NCBI GenBank assembly: GCA_017990155.1
Contig: JAGNOM010000183.1
Span: 1-6,023, forward strand
Direction: 5' to 3'
Source: Propionivibrio sp.
GTDB lineage: Bacteria > Pseudomonadota > Gammaproteobacteria > Burkholderiales > Rhodocyclaceae
DNA: 6,023 bases
Both the position numbers and the translations under genes were made by a program. The notes beneath the pieces are model-generated. The model was given only the letters and a program-made list of their open reading frames with translations, was not told the origin of the DNA and ran no database searches. Position 1 is the stretch's first letter. Each line of letters opens with the position of its first letter. Shown piece by piece: positions 1 to 5,657 of this stretch.

Positions 1-179
1 GCCTCGACGGTACCGATACCGAACAGCGTTGGCGTCAGATCGGCCTCGACCACCTCGTCAACGGTCACCTTGATCGGCGCCAGCGGCCCGCTACGCGCGA
101 CGATCAGCCCAAAGCCGACAAGCAGCGCAATGACTGACAGGCTTAGCAGCGTCTTTTTCAACTTCAATCGAACACTCAT
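1..179 (-). CDS. RND/HlyD-family efflux periplasmic adaptor, N-terminal part
   Basis: Only the first 59 codons are in the window; the gene continues past position 1. The translation begins MSVRLKLKKTLLSLSVIALL, a short basic N-terminus followed by a hydrophobic segment (about residues 10-27) that would anchor the protein in the inner membrane or act as a signal. The next stretch, with IKVTVDEVVEADLTPTLFG and then IGTVEA, matches the start of the mature part of membrane-fusion adaptors, which link an inner-membrane pump to an outer-membrane channel. The ATG at 179-177 overlaps the TGA of the upstream TetR gene (ATGA), and an AAGG lies 7 bases before it, so the two are probably translationally coupled and share an mRNA. 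TetR regulators commonly sit beside such pumps. The substrate cannot be told from this fragment. The call rests on a short stretch but the pattern is characteristic. Confidence 0.82.
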   Translation of the reverse strand, partial: MSVRLKLKKTLLSLSVIALLVGFGLIVARSGPLAPIKVTVDEVVEADLTPTLFGIGTVE

Positions 180-802
180 GGCATCGCCTTCAGGCTGCGC
201 AGGAACAACGGGAAAACCTGTTCGGCGCTCGCGGGCATCGTCTGTACGTTGTCGGCAAGCATCGATTGCATGACCAAGCCCTGAATCGAGCCGATGAAGA
301 GAGTCGCGGCGGCGCTGACATTGATGCCTCGATCGATCTCGCCGCCATCAATGGCGGCGTCCATAAGACGGTGAATGAGCTGGCGATAACGTTCGAGCAA
401 CTTGCGTACTGCGGCCTTGATAGGCGAATCGGCGGGCTGCTGCAATTCGTTGAAAATCAGGCGCGGCACACCGGGGAGGGCAACGACAAAACCAACGTGC
501 GCGAGAAACACCCGTCGCAACCCATCCATTGGGTCCGCTGCCTGATTGGCGGCCAACTCAAGCCTCCCGAGCAATTCGTTTTCGACCCAGACAATCGCCG
601 CCAGCCAGATTGATTCCTTGTTCGGAAAGTGGCGAAACAGTGCTCCCTGGGTCACGCCAAGTTCGTTTGCAATTTCCTGCATCGTGATTTGCCCAGCGCC
701 GCGTTTGGCAGCCAACGCAATCACCGTCTCAACAATCTGTATTTGCCTGGTTTCGGACCTGAAGCGCGACGCGCCGGCTTTGGGGCTTTTGGGCAAGAGC
801 AT
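176..802 (-). CDS. TetR-family transcriptional repressor of an efflux operon
   Basis: A 208-residue one-component regulator. The N-terminal TetR DNA-binding domain spans about residues 19-65. Its helix-turn-helix is clear: ITMQEIANELGVTQGALFRH (residues 39-58), followed by FPNKESIW, the usual end of the domain. The rest is the all-helical ligand-binding and dimerisation half. The total length is normal for the family. The open frame extends to a TTG at 838, but I prefer the ATG at 802. A strong promoter (-35 at 865-860, -10 TATAAT at 843-838) would start the transcript near 831, so the TTG lies inside the promoter. The ribosome site before the ATG is weak (GGTG, 8 bases away). The stop overlaps the start of the efflux adaptor gene, so it is the first gene of a pump operon it probably represses, along with itself. 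The effector is unknown. Confidence 0.93.
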   Translation of the reverse strand: MLLPKSPKAGASRFRSETRQIQIVETVIALAAKRGAGQITMQEIANELGVTQGALFRHFPNKESIWLAAIVWVENELLGRLELAANQAADPMDGLRRVFLAHVGFVVALPGVPRLIFNELQQPADSPIKAAVRKLLERYRQLIHRLMDAAIDGGEIDRGINVSAAATLFIGSIQGLVMQSMLADNVQTMPASAEQVFPLFLRSLKAMP

Positions 803-821
803 TCGAGTCGCACCAAGTAAG

Positions 822-841
822 TAATTAGTTGCTAACAATTA
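822..841. promoter_or_regulatory. candidate TetR operator overlapping the -10 box and start point
   Basis: The 20-base segment TAATTAGTTGCTAACAATTA is an imperfect inverted repeat: the left arm TAATTAGTT pairs with AACAATTA, with one unpaired A, around a GCT centre. A gap-free alternative is TTAG-TTG-CTAA (825-835). It overlaps the -10 box and the likely transcription start, where a bound repressor would block RNA polymerase. That this is the autoregulatory site of the adjacent TetR protein is inference from position and symmetry. Confidence 0.45.
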
Positions 842-865
842 TAAGGGCGCAAATCTATAAATCAA
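838..865 (-). promoter_or_regulatory. sigma70-type promoter of the TetR-efflux operon
   Basis: On the minus strand, TTGATT (865-860, four of six consensus bases) is followed after 16 bases by a perfect TATAAT (843-838). Transcription would begin near 831, leaving a leader of about 29 bases before the ATG at 802. Placement upstream of the regulator gene, and overlap with an imperfect palindrome, support a functional promoter. It was found by eye; no start-site data are available. Confidence 0.65.
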
Positions 866-1205
866 CGAATTCTTATATTCTCAGACGAGGTGCTGCAACT
901 TGGAGAATCAAAGCGGACTACGACAGAGGGAACGTCCCGATGGAAAGCGCAAGCGATTGTCAGGGCAAACTGACGCAGGGCTGGGCATGGCGACAGTCGA
1001 TTAACCATTGCCGCGTCCCACTGAATGATCATCCTGAATACCCAATGCGAAGAGTCCAGTTGTCAGAAGGGCTTGGAAACATAGGAAAAATATCGCATCA
1101 CGTAGAAGGTGGGTGAATGAAACTTCATGTATCACAAGGCAGGATCCGGGATTCCTGTTCCTCGTTTCAGAACTACTGTCGCGACGAGTATTGGATCATC
1201 GTTTA

Positions 1206-1221
1206 CATAATACAAATTATG
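1206..1221. repeat. perfect inverted repeat CATAAT-ACAA-ATTATG
   Basis: Six-base perfect arms surround a four-base centre. The repeat overlaps a possible plus-strand promoter, TTTACA (1202-1207), 17 bases, TGTTAT (1225-1230), but no plus-strand gene follows that I recognise. It could be an operator for an unseen small transcript, or chance in AT-rich DNA. Confidence 0.4.
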
Positions 1222-1258
1222 CGCTGTTATAAGCTGCGTGCCGCCGCTGAACTTCCAT

Positions 1259-1270
1259 CACGACGTCGTG
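1259..1270. repeat. 12-base perfect palindrome CACGACGTCGTG
   Basis: This is a fully symmetric site with no spacer, about 40 bases past the stop codon of the minus-strand QueG-like gene. With no loop and no T-run it does not look like an intrinsic terminator; a protein-binding site is more likely if it has any role. Confidence 0.4.
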
Positions 1271-1307
1271 CAATCAGGTTCGTGCTTGCGACTATTTCCT
1301 TCTTGCG

Positions 1308-2000
1308 TCAGTAATGGCGCTCGATGATCTGCATCGAAATCGAATACGTGTGGCGTATCTGCTCTGCACTGTAGCGGTGCTCGGTTCTGACCGGACAAGC
1401 GAGTCGCGATTGGCAGGTTGCGCGACAGGTGGATTCTGGCTGCTTTCGATAGTCCACGCACTTTTCGAGATCGAATCGGGCATCCGTGATGGCGGCCCCA
1501 GGACAGGCGCGGACGCACGGTTTTTCGCGGCAGGTGACGCACGGTGATTGGCCCGGTTCCGGGCGAGTGAGTTCGAATTCGGTATTCGCAAGCACCACGA
1601 CACGGTAGGCAAACCACGTCCCCCAACGTTCGTTGATCCCGACCATGAACCGTGAGGAATCGTGCCAACCGGCGAGTTTTCCGAGCGATTGCAATCCGAT
1701 CGGCCGGTCGCCCGGATAGACGACTTCATGGATGACTCCGTTCGCCTGTTCGGAAAGCCACGCTTCCACCTTGCGGATGCTGAAGTCGTCGATGGGATTG
1801 GCCGAGGCGACGGACGCCGTTCCTTCGGCCTTGATCGTATCCCACAGGCGTCGGCCGCCGTTGCCGATCAGGATCAGTTGCGCGTAATTTCCTTCGGGAT
1901 CGAGGCTGGAACGCAACGGTGCGGGTAAGGCCGCAAGCGCGAGCACGGCGTGCAGGTTCAGGCCGGCGTCATCGAGCGACGAGAAGTCTGGAGCGGTCAT
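1308..2000 (-). CDS. short QueG-like protein with two cysteine clusters (putative iron-sulfur protein)
   Basis: A 230-residue protein, probably a cytoplasmic iron-sulfur oxidoreductase. The C-terminal third has eight cysteines. The first group is C154-x2-C157-x4-C162-x3-C166-P (CVTCREKPCVRACPG) and the second is C181, C192, C196 and C202-P. This two-cluster layout, the trailing CPG-AAITDA stretch, and the preceding RWGTWFAYRVVVLANTEF resemble the C-terminal half of epoxyqueuosine reductase (QueG), which reduces a tRNA base using cobalamin and two 4Fe-4S clusters. QueG is usually about 350 or more residues, so this is a shorter relative, with four rather than two residues between cysteines 2 and 3. 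I would not assign QueG activity. The frame extends to an ATG at 2048, but the ATG at 2000 has a good ribosome site (AAGGG, 7 bases before). It is divergent from the OsmC-family gene. Family membership is fairly sure, function unknown. Confidence 0.8.
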   Translation of the reverse strand: MTAPDFSSLDDAGLNLHAVLALAALPAPLRSSLDPEGNYAQLILIGNGGRRLWDTIKAEGTASVASANPIDDFSIRKVEAWLSEQANGVIHEVVYPGDRPIGLQSLGKLAGWHDSSRFMVGINERWGTWFAYRVVVLANTEFELTRPEPGQSPCVTCREKPCVRACPGAAITDARFDLEKCVDYRKQPESTCRATCQSRLACPVRTEHRYSAEQIRHTYSISMQIIERHY

Positions 2001-2255
2001 ATCGATGCCCTTTTCGTTATGAACAAGCGGTGCCCGTTGCCCCGCCATCTTGGTGAATGCGCATTGATGATCCTACTGAATACGGCTCAACCGACCGAGC
2101 CAACGCGAGTCGACGGGGTTTCCATGTCGTGCCACGGGCTGAACATTTTGACCGTTTTCGGGTCAGTCGCGTATGGGAACAGGTGATCGAAGTAGAATCG
2201 GCGCCCCGCGCCATCGTATACGTATCAATAAACAGGATCAGAACGAGAGAATTTC
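2001..2255. promoter_or_regulatory. divergent control region between the QueG-like and OsmC-family genes
   Basis: This 255-base region must hold promoters for both genes. For the OsmC side the best candidate is TTGACC (2148-2153), 18 bases, TATGGG (2172-2177), a weak -10. A short inverted repeat TGACC-N7-GGTCA (2149-2165) overlaps its -35. A second one, GGCTC-N8-GAGCC (2084-2101), lies nearer the QueG-like gene, and an 8-base palindrome ATACGTAT (2219-2226) precedes osmC. None is strong enough to name a regulator. Confidence 0.35.
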
Positions 2256-2678
2256 ATGGAATGCAAAGTCAAGTGGATTGAAGGCGGCATGTCGTTTCTT
2301 GCCGAGACCGGAAGTAATCACGCAGTCCTGATGGATGGCGCGCCGGAGGCCGGTGGACGAAATCTGGCACCGCGGCCGATGGAACTGTTGCTGGCAGGCA
2401 CCGGCGGTTGCACAGCCTTCGATGTCGTGGCGATCCTCAAGAAGGGACGGCATGCGGTGAGCGGGTGCGAAGTGACTTTGAAGGCTGAACGCGCCGAAAC
2501 CGACCCGAAGGTATTCACCCATATTCATTTTCATTTCCGGGTCACCGGCAAGGGGCTGAAGCCGGAAGTGGTGACGCGCGCGATCAATCTCTCGAAAGAG
2601 AAGTACTGCTCGGCGTCGATCATGCTTGGTGAGACGGCCAGGATCACGCACGATTTCGAGATCGTCGAAGCCGCGTAG
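2256..2678 (+). CDS. OsmC/Ohr-superfamily protein, YhfA type
   Basis: A 140-residue cytoplasmic protein that matches E. coli YhfA closely by recollection: the opening VKWIEGGMSFLAE, LMDGAPEAGG, APRPMELLLAGTGGCTAFDV, LKKGRHAVSGCEV, FTHIHFHFRVTG and INLSKEKYCSASIML all align with it. OsmC-superfamily enzymes reduce organic or hydroperoxide substrates with a pair of redox cysteines; the equivalents here are C52 in the GGCTAFDV helix and C118 in EKYCSAS, both present. C71 is extra. YhfA's own substrate is not established, so peroxide reduction is a family inference. The start is well supported: a GAGAGA lies 6 bases before the ATG. It is divergent from the QueG-like protein gene and converges on mtnN, with 31 bases between the stops. 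Length is complete for the family. Confidence 0.95.
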   Translation: MECKVKWIEGGMSFLAETGSNHAVLMDGAPEAGGRNLAPRPMELLLAGTGGCTAFDVVAILKKGRHAVSGCEVTLKAERAETDPKVFTHIHFHFRVTGKGLKPEVVTRAINLSKEKYCSASIMLGETARITHDFEIVEAA

Positions 2679-2686
2679 GTGCGCAA

Positions 2687-2710
2687 AACAGCCCTCGTCC
2701 GGTGGCTGTT
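2687..2710. terminator. hairpin between the convergent OsmC and mtnN genes
   Basis: AACAGCC (2687-2693) pairs perfectly with GGCTGTT (2704-2710) around a 10-base loop. In the minus-strand direction the stem runs into TTTT, giving a modest intrinsic terminator for mtnN. In the plus direction the T-run is only two bases, so it would stop the osmC transcript less well. Its right arm touches the last base of the mtnN stop codon. Confidence 0.5.
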
Positions 2711-3423
2711 CAGCCGGCGCTCAGGTCCACCCGAGCCATTTCCCGCAAAAGAAAACGCACCAGATCGAGACTATTGCGGCTCGCCTGCGGCAGGAAGGCT
2801 TCGAAGTTGGTCGCTGCATCCGCATCGGCCCGGTCCGAGATGGTTCGCGCCACGAGGAAGGGCACGCGATTGACGCTGCACACCAGCGCCACGCTCGCGC
2901 CTTCCATCTCCACGCCGTCGCCGTCCAGCTCGTCCGTCAGATAGGCGTGGCTATTCATTTCGCGATAGGTGATGAACTGGTCGCCGGTACAGATTCGCCC
3001 CTGGTGCAGCTGGCCAGTGGCCGGGCGAAATCCGGCGGCGAGCTCAAGGAGGATGGGATCGGACGGCAGGAAACGGTAGTCCGAAAACGGCACCTGACCG
3101 CGCGGCAGATTCAAAGCCGTCGATTCAAGATCGTGCTGTACCAGATCCGCAGCCAGCAGGGTGTCGCCGATCTCGATGTGTGGCTGCAAGCTGCCGGCCA
3201 GCCCGGTAAAGATCACCGCGCTCGGCTGCCAGCGATCGATCAGGTGCTGCGTGACCATGGCTGACATCACCTTCCCTACCCCACTTTTGCTGACCAGCAC
3301 CTCCTGGCCTTCGAGTTGACCGCGATGCTGCGTAAATCCGTTCCAGTGGAACGCTTGTCGTTGTTCCAGCCGGGACAGGAATTCATCGATTTCGCTGTCC
3401 ATGGCACCGAGAATGATGATCAC
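2710..3423 (-). CDS. mtnN: 5'-methylthioadenosine/S-adenosylhomocysteine nucleosidase
   Basis: A 237-residue cytoplasmic enzyme that hydrolyses methylthioadenosine, S-adenosylhomocysteine and 5'-deoxyadenosine to adenine and the sugar product, clearing inhibitors of methylation and radical-SAM chemistry. The opening IIILGAMDSEI matches the E. coli enzyme's IGIIGAMEEEV, with the catalytic glutamate at E11 (E12 there). KSGVGKV (46-52) and FTGLAGSL (72-79) are phosphorylase-superfamily glycine motifs, GDQFI (147-151) lines the active site, VEMEGAS holds E174, and RTISD ends in the catalytic D197. All key residues are present and the length is normal. The open frame runs on to 3696, but I place the start at the GTG at 3423: GGGGGA lies 6 bases before it, the protein then begins exactly at the family's first strand, and a TATACT -10 box falls just upstream. 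It shares a divergent control region with araF, with no evident functional link. Confidence 0.93.
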   Translation of the reverse strand: MIIILGAMDSEIDEFLSRLEQRQAFHWNGFTQHRGQLEGQEVLVSKSGVGKVMSAMVTQHLIDRWQPSAVIFTGLAGSLQPHIEIGDTLLAADLVQHDLESTALNLPRGQVPFSDYRFLPSDPILLELAAGFRPATGQLHQGRICTGDQFITYREMNSHAYLTDELDGDGVEMEGASVALVCSVNRVPFLVARTISDRADADAATNFEAFLPQASRNSLDLVRFLLREMARVDLSAG

Positions 3424-3455
3424 GAGACGTCCCCCGGAAATTGGTCGAGCGCGCA

Positions 3456-3461
3456 AGTATA
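3456..3461 (-). promoter_or_regulatory. candidate -10 box of mtnN
   Basis: TATACT on the minus strand (five of six consensus bases) would start transcription near 3449, about 25 bases before the mtnN GTG. The -35 is poor: TCTTCA at 3483-3478 with a 16-base spacer. It supports the GTG start over the long upstream extension of the frame. Confidence 0.4.
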
Positions 3462-3551
3462 AAGGCAGTCTGTTCCCTGAAGACCGGCGGCCCGATCTAT
3501 TCGGCCCGGTCAGCAACGGCCTCAGCGAACCGCACGGTGCGCTGCTCGAGC

Positions 3552-3584
3552 GTTTGTCCGCTATCGCCGACATTATGGACAAAC
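3552..3584. promoter_or_regulatory. inverted repeat GTTTGTCC-N17-GGACAAAC, candidate operator
   Basis: Two perfect 8-base arms (3552-3559 and 3577-3584) lie 17 bases apart, so the half-site centres are about 25 bases apart, near two and a half helical turns. The pair sits between divergent mtnN and araF, about 115 bases before the araF start and upstream of its candidate promoter, where an activator would bind. On the minus strand the right arm reads GGGCATGTTTGTCCATA, which by hand agrees at 13 of 17 positions with the E. coli araI1 AraC half-site as I recall it. The left arm agrees less well (8 of 17). Control by an arabinose regulator is inference. Confidence 0.5.
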
Positions 3585-3610
3585 ATGCCCAATCTCCTTC
3601 TAGGGGCTGA

Positions 3611-3638
3611 TTGCACAATGGCTGTATGGCAGTATTGA
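3611..3638 (+). promoter_or_regulatory. candidate araF promoter
   Basis: TTGCAC (3611-3616) is followed after 16 bases by TATTGA (3633-3638). The -35 matches four of six bases and the -10 only three of six, as is common at activator-dependent promoters. The start point would be near 3645, leaving a leader of about 55 bases before araF and putting the inverted repeat at 3552-3584 about 60 to 93 bases upstream of it. Confidence 0.35.
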
Positions 3639-3699
3639 CGGGATTGCTCGCGGTTCGGGCCATCCTGCACACCACAAAAACAGCTATCGGGGACAAACA

Positions 3700-4686
3700 A
3701 TGCTCAATCGCATCAAGACACTGGTAATCGCTTTCGCTATCACGGCAAGCGTCGGTTCCGCGTTCGCGGCCGACCGTCTCAAACTCGGCTATCTGGTCAA
3801 GCAGCCGGACGAGCCATGGTTCCAGACCGAATGGGTTTATGCCGAGAAAGCCGGTAAGGACCTCGGCTTCGACGTGATCAAGATCGGCGTCCCCAACGCT
3901 GAAAAGACGATGGCAGCCATCGAAAAACTGGCGGCCGCAGGCGCCAAGGGCTTTGTCATCTGTGCGCCCGATCCGAAACTCGGCTCCGCGATCATGGACG
4001 CGGCCAAGCGTCTGAATCTGCGCGTTGTGACGGTCGACGACCGACTCCAGGACAAGATGGGCCTGTTCATGGACGATGTTCCGCTACTGATGATGGCCGC
4101 AAGAAAGATCGGTGACCGTCAGGGCCAGGAAATGCTGAAAGAGATGAGAAGGCGTGGCTGGAAGGCTTCTGAAACGGGCGCCATGGTAATTACCGCAGCA
4201 GGGCTCGAAACGGCTCGCCTGCGGACCGACGGCGCCATTACAGCGTTGCGCGTGGGCGGCTTTCATGCGGCCAATATCTTCGAGACGCAGACCAAGAGCA
4301 ACGACATTCCGGGGGCACTCGCGGCTGGCGACGCTTTCCTGGCGACGAAGAAATTCAAGAACTGGGTGGTCGCCGGAATGAATGACAACACGGTTCTCGG
4401 CGGCATCCGGGCCACGGAGAAGCACGGTTACCCGGCTGAGAACATCATCGGCATCGGCATCAACGGCGTCGACGCGGTCAACGAACTATCCAAGCCGGAC
4501 GCCACCGGATTCTACGGATCGATGTTGCCGAGTCCCGACGTACATGGGTACAAGAGCATCGAGATGCTCTACAACTGGGTTGCCAAGAACGCCGAGCCGC
4601 CAAAGTTTACCGAGGTGACCGACACGGTGCTCATCACGCGTGGCAACTTCGAGAGCGAACTCGCGAAGAAGGGGCTCGGAAAGTAG
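3700..4686 (+). CDS. araF: L-arabinose ABC transporter periplasmic substrate-binding protein
   Basis: A 328-residue periplasmic protein that binds L-arabinose and delivers it to the AraGH membrane complex. It has a Sec signal peptide: basic MLNRIK, a hydrophobic core, and SAFA cut before ADRLKLG (after A23). The mature part follows E. coli AraF closely: LVKQPDEPWFQTEW, KGFVICAPDPKLGSAI, TKSNDIPGAL, GMNDNTVLGGIRATE, IIGIGINGVDAVNELSK, GFYGSMLPSPDVHGYKS and EPPKFTEVTDTVLITR. Sugar-contacting residues known from the E. coli structure appear kept, at about K34, E38, D114, R175, N228 and N255. The ATG has GGGGA six bases before it. The length is typical. Unusually, no araG or araH follows; the next gene is convergent, 8 bases away. 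Expression is probably controlled from the inverted repeat and promoter in the 276 bases upstream. Galactose-type sugars might also bind. Confidence 0.94.
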   Translation: MLNRIKTLVIAFAITASVGSAFAADRLKLGYLVKQPDEPWFQTEWVYAEKAGKDLGFDVIKIGVPNAEKTMAAIEKLAAAGAKGFVICAPDPKLGSAIMDAAKRLNLRVVTVDDRLQDKMGLFMDDVPLLMMAARKIGDRQGQEMLKEMRRRGWKASETGAMVITAAGLETARLRTDGAITALRVGGFHAANIFETQTKSNDIPGALAAGDAFLATKKFKNWVVAGMNDNTVLGGIRATEKHGYPAENIIGIGINGVDAVNELSKPDATGFYGSMLPSPDVHGYKSIEMLYNWVAKNAEPPKFTEVTDTVLITRGNFESELAKKGLGK

Positions 4687-4694
4687 CCCCACGA

Positions 4695-5597
4695 TCAACG
4701 CCAAAGGCCGAGCACCCTGCCCTCCGGCAAGCCTTGAAACCCAAGGTGTTGCCAGGACAGGACGGCGCCATCGGCGTCGTGTAGCTGCGTCGCATCGAGG
4801 CCCTGGCGAGCGCTCGTTGCGTACAGGGTGTCGAGATTCGGCCCGCCGAAGCATGGGCAGCTGGGCTGGATTGCCGGGCTTTCGATGACCCGATCAAGCG
4901 AACCATCGGGACGGTAGCGCACGATGCGGCGGCCGCCCCATTGCGCGTTCCAGAGGCCGCCGGCCGAATCCACGCACGAGCCGTCAGGTTCCCACACGAC
5001 TTTGCCCGGGTCGGAAAATGTGCGCACGCCGGAGACCGCTCCCGTCGAAGGATCGTAATCACATACGCGAATGACTTTCAGTGTGGAGTCTGTGAAGTAG
5101 AGCAAATCTCCGGCAGGACTGAAGCAGATACTGTTCGGAATGGCCGGCGGCGGAAGATCCAAAGGCCGTAAGCCCTTGCGTGGACAGAACCACCAAAAGG
5201 CACCATGCGGTTTCTTGCCGCCTTCCGACATCGTTCCGAAAACGAGGTGGCCGTGGCGGTCGCAACGGCCGTCGTTCAGGCGCATGCCCGGCGCGGCATG
5301 GGGGACGGTAACTAGCCGGGTGCGGGTGCTGGTGGTGGCGTTAAAGAGTTCAAGACCGCTGGCGAGACCGAGGACGACGCAGTCGGGGCATTCGGTCAGC
5401 GCCACGTGGCCCAGGGCTTCGGGGAATAGCCAGTGATCAGGAGCTTGGCCGCCCTCCTCGCCGCGATAAAGCGCACCGGCCGGGACGTCGACCCACCAGA
5501 AGCGGCGCGAACGGTCGTCCCAGATGATGCTTTCGCCGAGTGTGCACGAGGGGGCTTGCCAGAGGGTCGCTGCGCTGCTGATGGTTTTGGTTTTCAT
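4695..5597 (-). CDS. SMP-30/gluconolactonase-family sugar lactonase, possibly L-arabinonolactonase
   Basis: A 300-residue six-bladed beta-propeller enzyme that opens sugar-acid lactones using a divalent metal. Family metal ligands are in place: E22 in LGESIIWDD, N155 in PNSICFSPAGDLLYFTDS, and D205 in WEPDGSCVD. The substrate-side R106 and N108 occur in MRLNDGRCDRHG. VFGTM and GGLWNAQW are also typical. The frame extends upstream to 5651, but the ATG at 5597 has a strong ribosome site (AAGGAG, 6 bases before) and is preferred. The family covers gluconolactonase, arabinonolactonase and related enzymes that sequence alone does not separate. The adjacent arabinose-binding protein favours the L-arabinono-lactone step of oxidative arabinose breakdown. 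It converges on araF with 8 bases between stops and no terminator hairpin, so transcripts may overlap. A Dabb-domain gene lies upstream on the same strand, 115 bases away across a large hairpin. Confidence 0.93.
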   Translation of the reverse strand: MKTKTISSAATLWQAPSCTLGESIIWDDRSRRFWWVDVPAGALYRGEEGGQAPDHWLFPEALGHVALTECPDCVVLGLASGLELFNATTSTRTRLVTVPHAAPGMRLNDGRCDRHGHLVFGTMSEGGKKPHGAFWWFCPRKGLRPLDLPPPAIPNSICFSPAGDLLYFTDSTLKVIRVCDYDPSTGAVSGVRTFSDPGKVVWEPDGSCVDSAGGLWNAQWGGRRIVRYRPDGSLDRVIESPAIQPSCPCFGGPNLDTLYATSARQGLDATQLHDADGAVLSWQHLGFQGLPEGRVLGLWR

Positions 5598-5657
5598 GAC
5601 GATCTCCTTGGCGTATCGGCGCGCACTTCTTAGCAATTCCTGACGCTGCATTTCCTT

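Larger units (their letters stand above)
803..1307. other. gene-free, relatively AT-rich stretch with small hairpins
   Basis: About 500 bases lie between the TetR ATG and the stop of the QueG-like gene. The first part holds the TetR promoter and operator. I found no recognisable protein in the rest. Hand counts of three 60-base lines give 38% (841-900), 40% (1081-1140) and 43% (1201-1260) GC, against about 67% in a line of the nucleosidase gene. Between 927 and 1030 short foldable elements are crowded: GGGA-ACG-TCCC, a GC-GCAA-GC with a GNRA-type loop, GTCAG-GGCAAA-CTGAC, and GGCATGG pairing with CCATTGCC across a bulge. Further on lie ATGAA-AC-TTCAT (1117-1128), CAGGA/TCCTG (1140-1157), a 6+6 inverted repeat (1206-1221) and a 12-base palindrome (1259-1270). 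A 58-codon frame starts at 940 with a plausible GAGGG ribosome site, but its product resembles nothing I know. Confidence 0.6.

Noticed and set aside
829..1116. Plus-strand open frame of 95 codons (and its internal ATG at 940 with a GAGGG upstream)
   Set aside because: It begins inside the TetR promoter, the product resembles no family I recognise, and the same bases fold into short hairpins. I leave it as unsupported rather than call a gene.
1117..1314. Plus-strand open frame of 65 codons
   Set aside because: No ribosome site or recognisable domain, and it overlaps the 3' end of the QueG-like gene on the other strand.
2626..3264. Plus-strand open frame of 212 codons
   Set aside because: It lies antisense to the clearly identified nucleosidase gene and begins inside the OsmC gene; it is a shadow of high-GC coding sequence.
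3531..3541. Small palindrome CGCACGGTGCG
   Set aside because: Five-base arms in GC-rich DNA are expected by chance and it is not placed at a promoter element.
3628..3647. Possible sigma54 promoter (TGGCAG ... TTGCT) before araF
   Set aside because: The GG and GC elements are about 17 bases apart rather than the required 10.
3424..3696. N-terminal extension of the mtnN frame
   Set aside because: The extra 91 residues have no homology to the family, would run through the divergent control region, and lie before a well-placed GTG with a strong ribosome site.
4687..4694. Terminator between araF and the lactonase gene
   Set aside because: Only 8 bases separate the stops and no hairpin with a T-run was visible there.
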